Source: Bacillota bacterium
Lineage (GTDB): Bacteria > Bacillota > Clostridia > Christensenellales > UBA1242
Reading direction: 5' to 3'
Assembly (NCBI GenBank): GCA_009787915.1
Contig: WQSK01000002.1
Location: 1-60,802, forward strand
Length of the DNA: 60,802 nt
The translations under genes and the position numbers were made by a program. This document shows positions 16,086 to 23,762 of this stretch, piece after piece. Each line of letters opens with the position of its first letter. Positions within the stretch are counted from its first letter, which is position 1. Below the pieces are notes generated by a model. It had not been told where the DNA came from. It saw only the letters and a list, made by a program, of their open reading frames with translations, and did not search any database.

Positions 16086-16751
16086 TTAGTTCACAACCCT
16101 CGCGAGGACAATAACATGAACCTCTTTTGCCCCAGATTGTTTTAGCACCCGCGCACATTCATTAACCGTAGTTCCGCTTGTAAAAACATCATCCACGATT
16201 AGAAATTTTTTGCCTTGCACATCGGCATCGTCCTTTACTGCGAATGCACCGCGGAGGTTCTCTTGCCGCTCTTTTACTGACATTTGTTTTTGAGGGGCAG
16301 TATTTTTTGTTCTGACCAAAACATTTGTATCGACCACTAGACCCATGTCCTCAGCAATGTGGTTGGCGAGTAATTCCGCCTGATTATATCCGCGTTTTCT
16401 GTATCGTTTCTTGCAAAGGGGCACGGGAACCAAAACAAAGTCCCCAAGAACAGCCTCGGTTTTCAAGAGTGTCGCAACCATGTAAGGGTAGAGTCCCTCG
16501 GCGACCTGGGCATTGTCACCGTACTTAAGTCGCAAAATAACAGGTACAATCAAACCGTCGTATACGAAAGCAGAATGTGCGGCTTTAAAAAACTTTTTGG
16601 CTTTTGTATCGGCGAGGGCTAAGGGTTCAGTGTTGATTGATAAATCCTCGGCGCATTTGACGCACATAAAACCGTTGTCGGTCGCGTTAAGTTCGCCCAG
16701 ACAAACAAAGCACGTACAGTTCGGAAACAAAAAACCCAACACGCGTTTCAT
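16086..16751 (-). CDS. comF: ComF-family phosphoribosyltransferase-like protein
   Basis: 221 aa. N-terminal zinc knuckle (CTCFVCLGE...CVKCAEDL), then the PRTase core RKRGYNQAELLA, PQKQMSVKERQENLRGAFAV and the PRPP loop FLIVDDVFTSGTTVNECA. ComF assists single-stranded DNA uptake during transformation. Downstream is the flippase, separated by a DnaA-box-containing gap of 33 bp. Length is typical. Confidence 0.93.
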   Translation of the reverse strand: MKRVLGFLFPNCTCFVCLGELNATDNGFMCVKCAEDLSINTEPLALADTKAKKFFKAAHSAFVYDGLIVPVILRLKYGDNAQVAEGLYPYMVATLLKTEAVLGDFVLVPVPLCKKRYRKRGYNQAELLANHIAEDMGLVVDTNVLVRTKNTAPQKQMSVKERQENLRGAFAVKDDADVQGKKFLIVDDVFTSGTTVNECARVLKQSGAKEVHVIVLARVVN

Positions 16752-16817
16752 ATGATATTATCTACCTAAAATTGTGTAGCACAAACCACTTACCCAAATA
16801 TGTGTGACAATTTTAAT

Positions 16818-17030
16818 ATGAAAGTATTTTGTGAACGACTTAATGAACTGAGAACAGACCGCGACATATCCATGAGCGAATTGGCACGGCAAACGGGTGT
16901 GCCCCAACAAAGTATCAGTCGATGGGAGTCTGGTGAGGGTTCGCCAAGTGTAGAATCGGTTATAAAATTTGCAAAACATTTTAATGTTTCGGCGGATTTT
17001 TTGCTTGGGTTAAAAGACGATTATTATTGA
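16818..17030 (+). CDS. Xre-type HTH regulator, 70 aa
   Basis: MKVFCERLNELRTDRDISMS then ELARQTGVPQQSISRWESGE, a canonical HTH_3 core, and a FNVSADFLLGLKDDY tail like the other short regulators here. ATG 16818 is favoured over 16800 because it matches the M-x-[VI]-F-x-x-RL start of its paralogues. The 3' end overlaps the convergent PHP gene by 50 bp. It has no small divergent partner that I can see. Confidence 0.8.
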   Translation: MKVFCERLNELRTDRDISMSELARQTGVPQQSISRWESGEGSPSVESVIKFAKHFNVSADFLLGLKDDYY

Positions 17031-17841
17031 TACGTAAATTTTTAATCCACCCAGCAAAACCCTGTGTGTACGGACACCCAAGCCGCTGCACATTCGGTAA
17101 ATGAAAATCACTTCCGCCTGTTACAAGCAAATTGTTTGTCTTGCAAAAATTAACAAGGTACTCTCTTTTCTCTTTGTCCGCGGTGGTGTGAAAACACTCT
17201 ATCCCGTCAACAAAATCTTTTGCGTAGTTTAAAACATAGTCAACATCGGGGTAATGATATGGGTGAGCAAGAAACGCCAAGCCACCGCACCTGTGGATAA
17301 TGTCGACCGCTTTGGAAAGTTCTGGGTACACGTGCGACAGGTCAACAAACCATTTTGACTTTGGGTTTACCATGTTTGTGCGAAGAAACTGGGAAGAATT
17401 CAATGGGCTTAATGACGGGTCGACTTTTATCATTTGCTCTCCATATTTTTTGACAACCGCAATATGCGTGTATCCGTTTGGTGTGACGTCCGAGAGTTCT
17501 AACTTCGCATCAATACCAAGTTTTTTAAGCACATCCTCGGTGACTTGCTTTGAAATCGGGGTAGTTTTTAAAAGGGTATAGTTTTTAATCTCTTTTTCCA
17601 CTTTGGCAACATCAATTCCGTATCCCAAAACATCAACAAACTGTTTACCAACAAAAGCACTTAACTCTACCCCTGTCACGAGTTTGCCATTATAAACGTC
17701 CCCAAGTTCTTTGTACGCCTGAACAGAATTATGGTCCGTTATCGAAAGAACAGAAATCCCAGACTTGTTTGCGAGTTCCAATAGTTCGCGCGTCGACAAC
17801 ATCCCGTCGCTGTTATTCGTATGTGTGTGTAAATCAACCAT
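16981..17841 (-). CDS. PHP-domain phosphoesterase, 286 aa
   Basis: Begins MVDLHTHTNNSDGMLSTREL, then ITDHNSV, GVELSAF, LAHPYHYPDVD and GGSDFHLPN, the PHP metal ligands in order (HxH, DH, E, H, DxH). This layout matches YciV/RnaAM-like enzymes that hydrolyse nucleoside bisphosphates or trim RNA 5' ends. ATG 17841 is used because the HTH motif follows immediately. The substrate is inferred only by family. Confidence 0.85.
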   Translation of the reverse strand: MVDLHTHTNNSDGMLSTRELLELANKSGISVLSITDHNSVQAYKELGDVYNGKLVTGVELSAFVGKQFVDVLGYGIDVAKVEKEIKNYTLLKTTPISKQVTEDVLKKLGIDAKLELSDVTPNGYTHIAVVKKYGEQMIKVDPSLSPLNSSQFLRTNMVNPKSKWFVDLSHVYPELSKAVDIIHRCGGLAFLAHPYHYPDVDYVLNYAKDFVDGIECFHTTADKEKREYLVNFCKTNNLLVTGGSDFHLPNVQRLGCPYTQGFAGWIKNLRINNNRLLTQAKNPPKH

Positions 17842-17864
17842 ATCTTTTATTGTAATTATTATAC

Positions 17865-17893
17865 TTGTAACATGCAAATGAATATGATATAGT
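17865..17893 (+). promoter_or_regulatory. Promoter for the tRNA-Cys transcript
   Basis: TTGTAA 17865-17870, 17 nt, TGATATAGT with TATAGT at 17888-17893. The predicted start near 17900 places a 21-nt copy of the tRNA 5' end at the very beginning of the transcript. Confidence 0.65.
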
Positions 17894-17905
17894 TAGGGCG
17901 CTCTC

Positions 17906-17926
17906 GGCACGGTCGGCAAGTAGTAA
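17906..17926 (+). repeat. Exact 21-nt copy of the tRNA-Cys 5' end
   Basis: Identical to 17988-18008 (starts GGCACGGTCGG). It covers the 5' acceptor strand and D-arm. The remainder of a tRNA does not follow; instead a 61-bp spacer with a CCTTGC/GCAAGG hairpin (17952-17969) leads to the complete tRNA. Confidence 0.8.
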
Positions 17927-17987
17927 CATTTCGCGTTCTCTCAATGTTGCACCTTGCCTGTCTGCAAGGAGTAAGAACCTTTACTGT

Positions 17988-18062
17988 GGCACGGTCGGCA
18001 AGTAGTAAGCTCCAGGTCTGCAAAACCTGTATTCGTGGGTGCAAATCCCACCCGTGCCTCCA
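17988..18062 (+). tRNA. trnC: tRNA-Cys (GCA), CCA encoded, unusual elbow
   Basis: The 75-nt cloverleaf folds as acceptor GGCACGG/CCGTGCC, a 3-bp D-stem, anticodon stem CAGGT/ACCTG with loop CTGCAAA (anticodon GCA at 18020-18022), variable TATTC, T-stem GTGGG/CCCAC, discriminator T and encoded CCA. The T-loop is TGCAAAT, with G at position 55 instead of the near-universal T (pseudouridine). The D-loop AAGTAGTAA lacks the GG pair (A18, G19). The G18-psi55 tertiary pair is therefore lost on both sides. Everything else looks functional. Confidence 0.88.
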
Positions 18063-18080
18063 AATTCCCCCGCGGTTGTA

Positions 18081-18115
18081 TTGACAAAATGTGAGAATTG
18101 TGTTATATTAACATG
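18081..18115 (+). promoter_or_regulatory. Promoter, leaderless layout, for gene 18116
   Basis: TTGACA 18081-18086, 17 nt, TGTTATATT with TATATT 18104-18109, 6 nt to ATG 18116 (an in-frame ATG at 18113 lies only 3 nt from the -10). Confidence 0.7.
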
Positions 18116-18736
18116 ATGGATTTATATGGAGAAGAGAGGGATGCATTTCATAAATTTTATAATGATGCACTTTCGGCTTGTGCAAGTGACGAGAGTAAGA
18201 TTCTTCAATCGCTGGTGGAAAGTCTTTTGGAAAAATCAATCGCAAGTAGAATGGGTTTTAGGTATGCCATAGCACGCCGTTGTGTTGGTAAAGATAGCAA
18301 CAGCATACCTGCCCAAGTCGATTGGGACAGTTTCGTACACTGTGCTCGGTCTGTTAAGGGATGTGAATTGCTTTTAGAACATATCGGTAAATTATTCGGC
18401 GAAGATGAGTGTTATAACGCTCAGCGCGCATATTTAATAAAAAAATTGCAAGAGTGCATGGAAAGAAGGCACGTCATAGGTGATGATAAAGAGTATCGAA
18501 AATCTTTTAAAGCATACGACTTTGTCACGGAATCTACCGTCAGACGGGACTCAGTTGGATACTTGAATGGAAAAGGGTATATTATAGATGAAATGTTGGT
18601 TGAATTGGCAAAGACGAAAGGTTTGGGTGACTGGTCTGTTACCGAGGAAAAAGGCTGTGGAAATTCACTAAAGAATGGCGGAAAACTTTCAACTACAACT
18701 AATCGTATGTGGATGCCTATACACAAAAAACTTTGA
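18116..18736 (+). CDS. Hypothetical protein, 206 aa
   Basis: A helical soluble protein with repeated Cys and Arg clusters (MGFRYAIARRCVGKDSNSIP). I see no signal peptide or membrane helix and recognise no family. It is a single gene between tRNA-Cys and the aldehyde dehydrogenase, each with its own promoter. Codon use looks like the neighbours. Confidence 0.55.
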   Translation: MDLYGEERDAFHKFYNDALSACASDESKILQSLVESLLEKSIASRMGFRYAIARRCVGKDSNSIPAQVDWDSFVHCARSVKGCELLLEHIGKLFGEDECYNAQRAYLIKKLQECMERRHVIGDDKEYRKSFKAYDFVTESTVRRDSVGYLNGKGYIIDEMLVELAKTKGLGDWSVTEEKGCGNSLKNGGKLSTTTNRMWMPIHKKL

Positions 18737-18766
18737 CAAATATCAAGAGTTGTGGTATTCTTGTGT
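18733..18766 (+). promoter_or_regulatory. Aldehyde dehydrogenase promoter, leaderless
   Basis: TTGACA 18733-18738, 17 nt, TATTCT 18756-18761, 5 nt to ATG 18767. The -35 overlaps the stop of the previous gene. Confidence 0.7.
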
Positions 18767-20140
18767 ATGGCAAAAATCGTATCAATCGACCCAAGCAATA
18801 ACAAAGAAATCGGTAGCACAACAATCACAACCGAAAAAGAAATAATAACCCTTGTGCAAAAGTCCAAAAAAGCGCAACTTGGTTGGGGTGCGCTATCGGT
18901 CAAAGAAAGAATAAAACATATCAAAAGCATGTTTGATGTTTTCAAGGCAAACGAAGATAAACTTGTGAACCTTATATCAAAAGAAATGGGTAAAGGGGTA
19001 ACAAGTGCCCGTGGTTCACTTGATTTTTATTTTGAAAATTTACAATGGTACATAGACAATGCCGAGAGATGCTTGCAAGATGAAATTTTGAATGAAACAA
19101 AAAGCGAAATAAGCAAAATTGTTTTTGAACCCAAAGGTGTTGTAGCAAGCATAATCCCATGGAATTATCCATTTGGAATGTTTGTATGGCAAGGCTGTCA
19201 AAACTTGATTGCTGGGAACACTGTCATAATGAAACCAAGCGAATTCACAAGTTTAACAGGCAAGTTGATTGCGGATTTAATAGAAAAATCAAGTTTACCC
19301 AAAGATGTTTTTATCACAATATATGGTGATGGCAAAGTTGGCGAGATTTTGGTTAATCAGGATATAGACTTGATTTGTTTTACGGGGTCTACCGCGGTCG
19401 GGCAATTGTTGTATAAAAAAGCCGCTGAAAAGTTTATACCTGCACTTATGGAACTTGGTGGCTCGGCCGCTGGTATTGTTTTTGACGACGTAGATGTTGA
19501 CCATATTGTGGACAGTATTTACGAGAATCGCTTTTTGAATAACGGACAATCATGTGATGCACTTAAAAGATTACTTGTGCATGAAAGCAAGTTTGATATT
19601 GTTGTTGAAAAACTTAAAAAACTTGTGACTGGCAAAGTTGTTGGCAAACCATCCGACACAAAAACCGATATTGGTCCGTTGGTATCAAAAAGGCATTTTG
19701 AACTGGTAGCAAGTCAAGTTGACGATGCAATTAACAAGGGTGCAAAAGTAATTTGCGGAGGCAAAAAATTAAATCTTGATAACGGCAATTATTATGAACC
19801 AACAATCCTAACAAACATAAAAAAAGATATGCGGGTTTGGAACGAGGAAGTTTTTGGACCCGTTTTGCCCATCATGCCGTTCAAGACATTCGAGCAGGCA
19901 ATAGAGTTGGCAAACGATACAAGATACGGTCTTGGCGGCTATATATTCACAAGCAATAAAAACACGTTTGAAAAAGCCAGTCGTTTGTTAAAAACTGGTG
20001 GGCTTTGTCAAAATAATTTGTCGTATGTTCAACCACAAAACCCATTTGGTGGAACAAAGATGTCTGGGCTTGGTCGAAACAATGGCAAGCACGGCTTCCA
20101 AGAACTATGCAACCTCAAAGTGATTACCTGCGAAAAATAA
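18767..20140 (+). CDS. NAD(P)-dependent aldehyde dehydrogenase
   Basis: 457 aa. Shows IIPWNYPFGMFVWQG, the Rossmann FTGSTAVGQ, the general base ELGGSAAGIV, the catalytic Cys in NNGQSCDALKR, and EEVFGPVLPIMPF. The pattern is closest to short succinate-semialdehyde-type dehydrogenases (GabD/Sad). It oxidises an aldehyde to an acid; the exact substrate is unknown. It stands alone with its own promoter, upstream of an acetyltransferase with a separate promoter. Confidence 0.88.
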   Translation: MAKIVSIDPSNNKEIGSTTITTEKEIITLVQKSKKAQLGWGALSVKERIKHIKSMFDVFKANEDKLVNLISKEMGKGVTSARGSLDFYFENLQWYIDNAERCLQDEILNETKSEISKIVFEPKGVVASIIPWNYPFGMFVWQGCQNLIAGNTVIMKPSEFTSLTGKLIADLIEKSSLPKDVFITIYGDGKVGEILVNQDIDLICFTGSTAVGQLLYKKAAEKFIPALMELGGSAAGIVFDDVDVDHIVDSIYENRFLNNGQSCDALKRLLVHESKFDIVVEKLKKLVTGKVVGKPSDTKTDIGPLVSKRHFELVASQVDDAINKGAKVICGGKKLNLDNGNYYEPTILTNIKKDMRVWNEEVFGPVLPIMPFKTFEQAIELANDTRYGLGGYIFTSNKNTFEKASRLLKTGGLCQNNLSYVQPQNPFGGTKMSGLGRNNGKHGFQELCNLKVITCEK

Positions 20141-20187
20141 TTAAACCCTTTGACGGAATTTGTATTTTTGTGCTATATTGCTTTGCA

Positions 20188-20700
20188 ATGAAAACATTGT
20201 TTGAAACAAAAAGATTAAAAATCCGCGATTGGCAAAAAGGCGATGCCGCCGATTTATTCGAGTTGTCAAACACCGATATCTATGAATTTATTGAGGCATA
20301 CGGTTGGAAACCTATTAAAACAAAAAAAGACGCAGAGGCGATTATAGAGGCATGGACAAAAGGTGAAAAGCACCCTCTTTGCCCATCACAAAAATTACAG
20401 TACGCAATCGCATTGAAAACGGGGAAGGTCATAGGGACACTTGGTTTGTCAGAACGCGAGAGTGATGCAATCCAAGTCGGATTTATTTTTAACAGCAACT
20501 CTAAGGGGAAAGGCTATGCGACCGAGATGTTAATAGGTTTGATTGCGCACAACGATGCGCGGGGAATTAAAACCGTTGCTTATACATCCGAAGGAAACCA
20601 CGCCGCGGCGCGTGTAATGGAAAAATCAGGCATGAAATATCAATGCGAGGACCGCCTACCCGACATGCCGTTTGTACGATTTGTTGTATATTCGGTTTGA
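20188..20700 (+). CDS. GNAT N-acetyltransferase (RimJ-like)
   Basis: 170 aa. Begins ETKRLKIRDWQKGDAADLFE and has the acetyl-CoA motif KGKGYATEMLIGLIAHNDAR followed by AARVMEKSGMKYQ, as in RimJ/RimL-like acetyltransferases that modify protein N-termini or small amines. Promoter TTGACG (20150-20155) and TGCTATATT (-10 at 20174-20179), 8 nt to ATG. The substrate is unknown. Confidence 0.85.
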   Translation: MKTLFETKRLKIRDWQKGDAADLFELSNTDIYEFIEAYGWKPIKTKKDAEAIIEAWTKGEKHPLCPSQKLQYAIALKTGKVIGTLGLSERESDAIQVGFIFNSNSKGKGYATEMLIGLIAHNDARGIKTVAYTSEGNHAAARVMEKSGMKYQCEDRLPDMPFVRFVVYSV

Positions 20701-20732
20701 CCACAAAATGTTTTGTGTGCTATAGTAAAAAC
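20697..20732 (+). promoter_or_regulatory. proS promoter, leaderless
   Basis: TTGACC 20697-20702, 18 nt, TGCTATAGT with TATAGT 20721-20726, 6 nt to ATG 20733. Confidence 0.7.
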
Positions 20733-21986
20733 ATGAAACTTTCGAACTCACCATTTAAAACATCAAAGACCCGTGGCACGGATGAATTTCGCTCTGTCGA
20801 AATCATGTTCCAATCGGGGCAGTTAAAGCGACACTCCGCAGGCGTGTATGGTTTTGGGCCATTAATGTTGCGTGCAATGAACAACACCGCCTCGATAATC
20901 CGCAAGCACCTAGACAAATGCGGATGCGTCGAGGTATCGTTGCCGTTGTTACAAGCCAAACCCCTGTGGGTCGAGAGCGGTCGTTTCGAGGCATACAAAA
21001 AAGCCGACACAACTTTTTATGCCAAAGGGCGCGATGGGGAATACTTTTTTTCACCCACTGCGGAAGAATTCATGCTGGATATAATCCGAAATCATGTGTC
21101 TAGTTATCGTGACCTAAATTTCAATGTTTATCAAATAGGGCACAAGTTCCGCGACGAGATTCGCGTGCGCGGTGGACTAACCCGTGGGAAAGAGTTTTTA
21201 ATGAAAGACGGATATTCTTACAGTGAAAGCAAAGAAGAAATGGAAAAAGCCTACGCAGTGATGAGGCAGTGTTATTTGGACATCTTTACCGAAATGGGGT
21301 TAAAAGCCGTTGCTGTCCAAGCCATAAACAACTTCGGCGGGAAAGTGTCCGAAGAAATCGTTGCTTTTTCTGACATGGGCGTAGACAAAATTTTGTACAA
21401 CGAAAAAACAGGCTTCGCGATTAACAGCGAAGTTTTGGACGACCCAACGACACGTGCTATTATAGAAGAAAAATACGGCAAAATTAACCCAGCAACCTTG
21501 GTGGAAAAAACCGCCCTGGAACTTGGGCACATTTTCCAACTTGAACAAGCCTATTCAAAAACCATGAACCTTAAGTTCACGGACAGAACTGGCAAGCCCG
21601 ACTTTTGTTGGATGGGAACATATGGTATCGGTGTAGGCCGCGCCATGAATGTGGTGCTAGAGCAAAATTGTGATAATGACGGTTTGGTTTTTCCGCTATC
21701 AATCGCCCCATACAAAATCGGGATAGTAAATTTAAACGACGCACCACAAACAAAAACCGCTGGGAAACTCTATGATTTTTTTACGAACAAAAATATTGAA
21801 GTTATCTGGGATGATAGAGATTTATCTTTGGGCATAAAAATTAAAGATATGCTCCTTTGTGGGATTCCGTATATCGTGATTATTGGCAAAAATCAGAACG
21901 GGGATAAACTCGAGGTCGAAGTCCGAAAAACGCGAGAGAAAAAATCTCTGACAAAGGGGGAGTTGGTTCGTGAAGTTACAGGGTGA
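20733..21986 (+). CDS. proS: Prolyl-tRNA synthetase lacking the INS editing domain
   Basis: 417 aa class II enzyme. Motif 2 lies around YQIGHKFRDEIRVRGGLTRG; motif 3 is WMGTYGIGVGRAMN; a C-terminal anticodon domain starts near residue 320 (IAPYKIGIVNLND). Between motifs 2 and 3 only about 60 residues replace the roughly 180-residue INS domain that clears misacylated Ala-tRNA-Pro in standard bacterial ProRS. Editing may be supplied by a free-standing YbaK-type protein elsewhere. It overlaps the PHP gene by 17 nt. Confidence 0.93.
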   Translation: MKLSNSPFKTSKTRGTDEFRSVEIMFQSGQLKRHSAGVYGFGPLMLRAMNNTASIIRKHLDKCGCVEVSLPLLQAKPLWVESGRFEAYKKADTTFYAKGRDGEYFFSPTAEEFMLDIIRNHVSSYRDLNFNVYQIGHKFRDEIRVRGGLTRGKEFLMKDGYSYSESKEEMEKAYAVMRQCYLDIFTEMGLKAVAVQAINNFGGKVSEEIVAFSDMGVDKILYNEKTGFAINSEVLDDPTTRAIIEEKYGKINPATLVEKTALELGHIFQLEQAYSKTMNLKFTDRTGKPDFCWMGTYGIGVGRAMNVVLEQNCDNDGLVFPLSIAPYKIGIVNLNDAPQTKTAGKLYDFFTNKNIEVIWDDRDLSLGIKIKDMLLCGIPYIVIIGKNQNGDKLEVEVRKTREKKSLTKGELVREVTG

Positions 21987-22788
21987 TTATCATACGCATA
22001 CACGCTTTAGTGATGGTAAAAACAATGTTATTGACATGGTTCGTGCGGCCAAGGAAAAAGGTCTTCGTGAATTTGCGATAACCGACCACAGTATTAACAA
22101 AATTATTAATGGTTTCAGGGGACGGAATTTTGACAGGTACCAAGGTGAAATCGAATCCGCGCGTGCGGAGATGCCCATGCTTGTGGGTATTGAGGCCAAT
22201 GTTGTTTCAACAAGTGGGCGGATTGACCTTGATAGACGTATGGAAGGAAAAACCGATATCGTCCTATGTGGTGTTCATGTTATGGTGATTTTTACGCCTT
22301 GGGCATTTTTGACGTTTTTGTTACCAAACGTGTTTTTTAGACTAATCCACTGGACACCTCAATTCATGCGCCGAAGAAATACAAACATTGTCACCCGTGC
22401 AATCAGAAACAACGACGTAGACGTATGGACACACCCAAATCGGTATGTGAGGCTTAATGTGCTGGAGGTCGCCCGTGTTTGTGTAGAGCGGGGAACGCTT
22501 ATTGAACTTAATGGGAAAAAGATTTCTTTCCGCCCGATTGATTTTGAAAAAATGCGTGCCTTGGGTGCCAAGTTTATTGTCAACTCGGACGCACACAACA
22601 CGCAATCTATCGCGAGTGTTGCCCGTGTCGAGGAGTTTTTGAAAAACTGTGACTGGGAGCAAAGCGACATTATAAATCTAAACCAAACCTACACGGAGTA
22701 CAAAAATGCAAAATCTACTGACGCAAATCAAGACGGAAATCCAGGTGCTGAAAAGCCAAAACGCGGAATCTTCGGTAGACGCAATTAG
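21970..22788 (+). CDS. PHP-domain hydrolase fused to a basic tail
   Basis: 272 aa. GTG 21970. It has GDYHTHTRFSDGKNNVIDMV, FAITDHS, GIEANV, THPNRYV and NSDAH as PHP metal ligands, close to YcdX-type phosphatases. A hydrophobic stretch (ALTFLLPNVFFRLIHW-like, residues about 108-125) interrupts the fold. A charged Lys/Arg tail follows at the end. The tail overlaps whiA by 83 nt. It occupies the place where rapZ-yvcK precede whiA in other Firmicutes. Confidence 0.8.
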   Translation: MKLQGDYHTHTRFSDGKNNVIDMVRAAKEKGLREFAITDHSINKIINGFRGRNFDRYQGEIESARAEMPMLVGIEANVVSTSGRIDLDRRMEGKTDIVLCGVHVMVIFTPWAFLTFLLPNVFFRLIHWTPQFMRRRNTNIVTRAIRNNDVDVWTHPNRYVRLNVLEVARVCVERGTLIELNGKKISFRPIDFEKMRALGAKFIVNSDAHNTQSIASVARVEEFLKNCDWEQSDIINLNQTYTEYKNAKSTDANQDGNPGAEKPKRGIFGRRN

Positions 22789-23278
22789 AAACCTTCTTTT
22801 GTCAGCCACAGGGAGTTTCAAAACCGCGTACCACCTAGAGTTTTTTGCCCCAGATGTTGTTTCGGCACACTATTTGTGCGAGCGTTTGGCGGTGCATAAC
22901 ATCTTTGCGAATATCACAAACAACAGGGTGTATATAAAAGACAGCGAAAGTATCTGTAATCTCCTTGCCTACGTGGGGGCGGTCGAGAGTTTGTGCGAAC
23001 TCAACAACCAAATCGCAATGCGAGAATGCAAAAATGTTTCTAATCGTCGTGCTAATTGTGACTCGGCGAACATTAAAAAGTCCGTTGAAACCGCACAAAA
23101 ACAAATCCAACTCTTTAAACAGATTAAACAAGGCGAAAAATTTGAAACCCTTGACGCGGAACTTCGCGCGCTGATTGAAACACGTTTGGAAAACCCAACC
23201 GCGACCTATGACGAGTTGGGGGAGATTTTGGGCCTCACAAAAAGTGCCGTTGTACGGAGGATAAAGAAACTGTCGTAG
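22706..23278 (+). CDS. whiA: Short WhiA (sporulation/cell-division regulator) lacking its first domain half
   Basis: 190 aa. The central LAGLIDADG-like half is present (LLLSATGSFKTAYHLEFFAP, CNLLAYVGAVESLCELNNQI), then NRRANCDSANIKKSVETAQK and the C-terminal HTH LENPTATYDELGEILGLTKS. Standard WhiA is about 310-330 aa; the first LAGLIDADG-like repeat is missing. ATG 22706 lies inside the preceding gene. WhiA binds DNA and supports division and chromosome segregation in Firmicutes. A copy of its 3' end recurs at 23711-23738. Confidence 0.85.
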   Translation: MQNLLTQIKTEIQVLKSQNAESSVDAIRNLLLSATGSFKTAYHLEFFAPDVVSAHYLCERLAVHNIFANITNNRVYIKDSESICNLLAYVGAVESLCELNNQIAMRECKNVSNRRANCDSANIKKSVETAQKQIQLFKQIKQGEKFETLDAELRALIETRLENPTATYDELGEILGLTKSAVVRRIKKLS

Positions 23279-23340
23279 ACTCCAATTTCTAAAAAATTAG
23301 TGACAACGGTGTGACAGCGAAAAAACAACCCTTAAAATAG

Positions 23341-23420
23341 GCTCCCGCGCCTTGCGCGGTTTGCTAATAAAGTGTCCGCGCCCGTTCGCTGAATTAGCAA
23401 ACCACACAAGGTGTGGGAGC
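23341..23420. repeat. Type B palindromic element, intact
   Basis: Arms of 28 nt, 23341-23368 and 23393-23420, pair with four mismatches, all transitions, and each arm contains its own small hairpin (CGCGCCTTGCGCG; CACACAAGGTGTG). The loop is 24 nt. It ends 4 bp from the stop of the xre at 23425. Confidence 0.85.
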
Positions 23421-23424
23421 ATAA

Positions 23425-23625
23425 TTAATCAAACCCGAATAAAAAATTGGGGTCGCATTCAAGGGCTATTGCAATTTGTCTTATCATATCTACAGACGGT
23501 TCACGTGTACCCCTTTCCCATGTGCTAACTGTTATTTGGTTTACGCTCAGCAAATCTGCAAGTTGATATTGCGTTAATTTTTTATCTTCACGCGCCTGTC
23601 TAAGCCGCTCGCCGAATTTTGCCAT
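23425..23625 (-). CDS. Xre-type HTH regulator, tandem copy 1 (66 aa)
   Basis: MAKFGERLRQAREDKKLTQY, then YQLADLLSVNQITVSTWERG and EPSVDMIRQIAIALECDPNF. The last 25 residues are identical to copy 2 at 23745-23945, while the DNA-recognition half differs. It faces an operator region with two GTACA-N3-TGTAC sites. Confidence 0.85.
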   Translation of the reverse strand: MAKFGERLRQAREDKKLTQYQLADLLSVNQITVSTWERGTREPSVDMIRQIAIALECDPNFLFGFD

Positions 23626-23636
23626 AAATTAAAATA

Positions 23637-23679
23637 GTACAAAATGTACATATGGGTATTGACAGAGTACATAATGTAC
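23637..23679. promoter_or_regulatory. Paired operators GTACAAAATGTAC and GTACATAATGTAC
   Basis: Two 13-bp inverted repeats at 23637-23649 and 23667-23679, 30 bp apart (about three helical turns). The second fills the spacer of the divergent promoter TTGACA 23659-23664 / TAAAGT 23682-23687. Likely sites for the Xre copy 1 dimer. Confidence 0.7.
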
Positions 23680-23693
23680 TATAAAGTAGTTCC

Positions 23694-23762
23694 ATGGAAA
23701 AACTTGTAAATACGGAGGATAAAGAAATTATCGTAGTTAAAAATTTAATCAAACCCGAATAA
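23694..23762 (+). pseudogene. Chimeric 22-codon remnant of the 24014 gene
   Basis: ATGGAAAAACTTGTAAA (23694-23710) repeats the start of the gene at 24014, then switches at 23711 to a copy of the whiA 3' end (TACGGAGGATAAAGAAA) and continues to a stop overlapping xre copy 2. It still has a full promoter with a 6-nt gap to ATG. It marks a tandem-duplication junction and could still be expressed as a short peptide. Confidence 0.7.

Noticed and set aside
23341..23420. Palindromes as CRISPR or IS termini.
   Set aside because: Single copies without regularly spaced repeats, spacers, cas genes or transposase.
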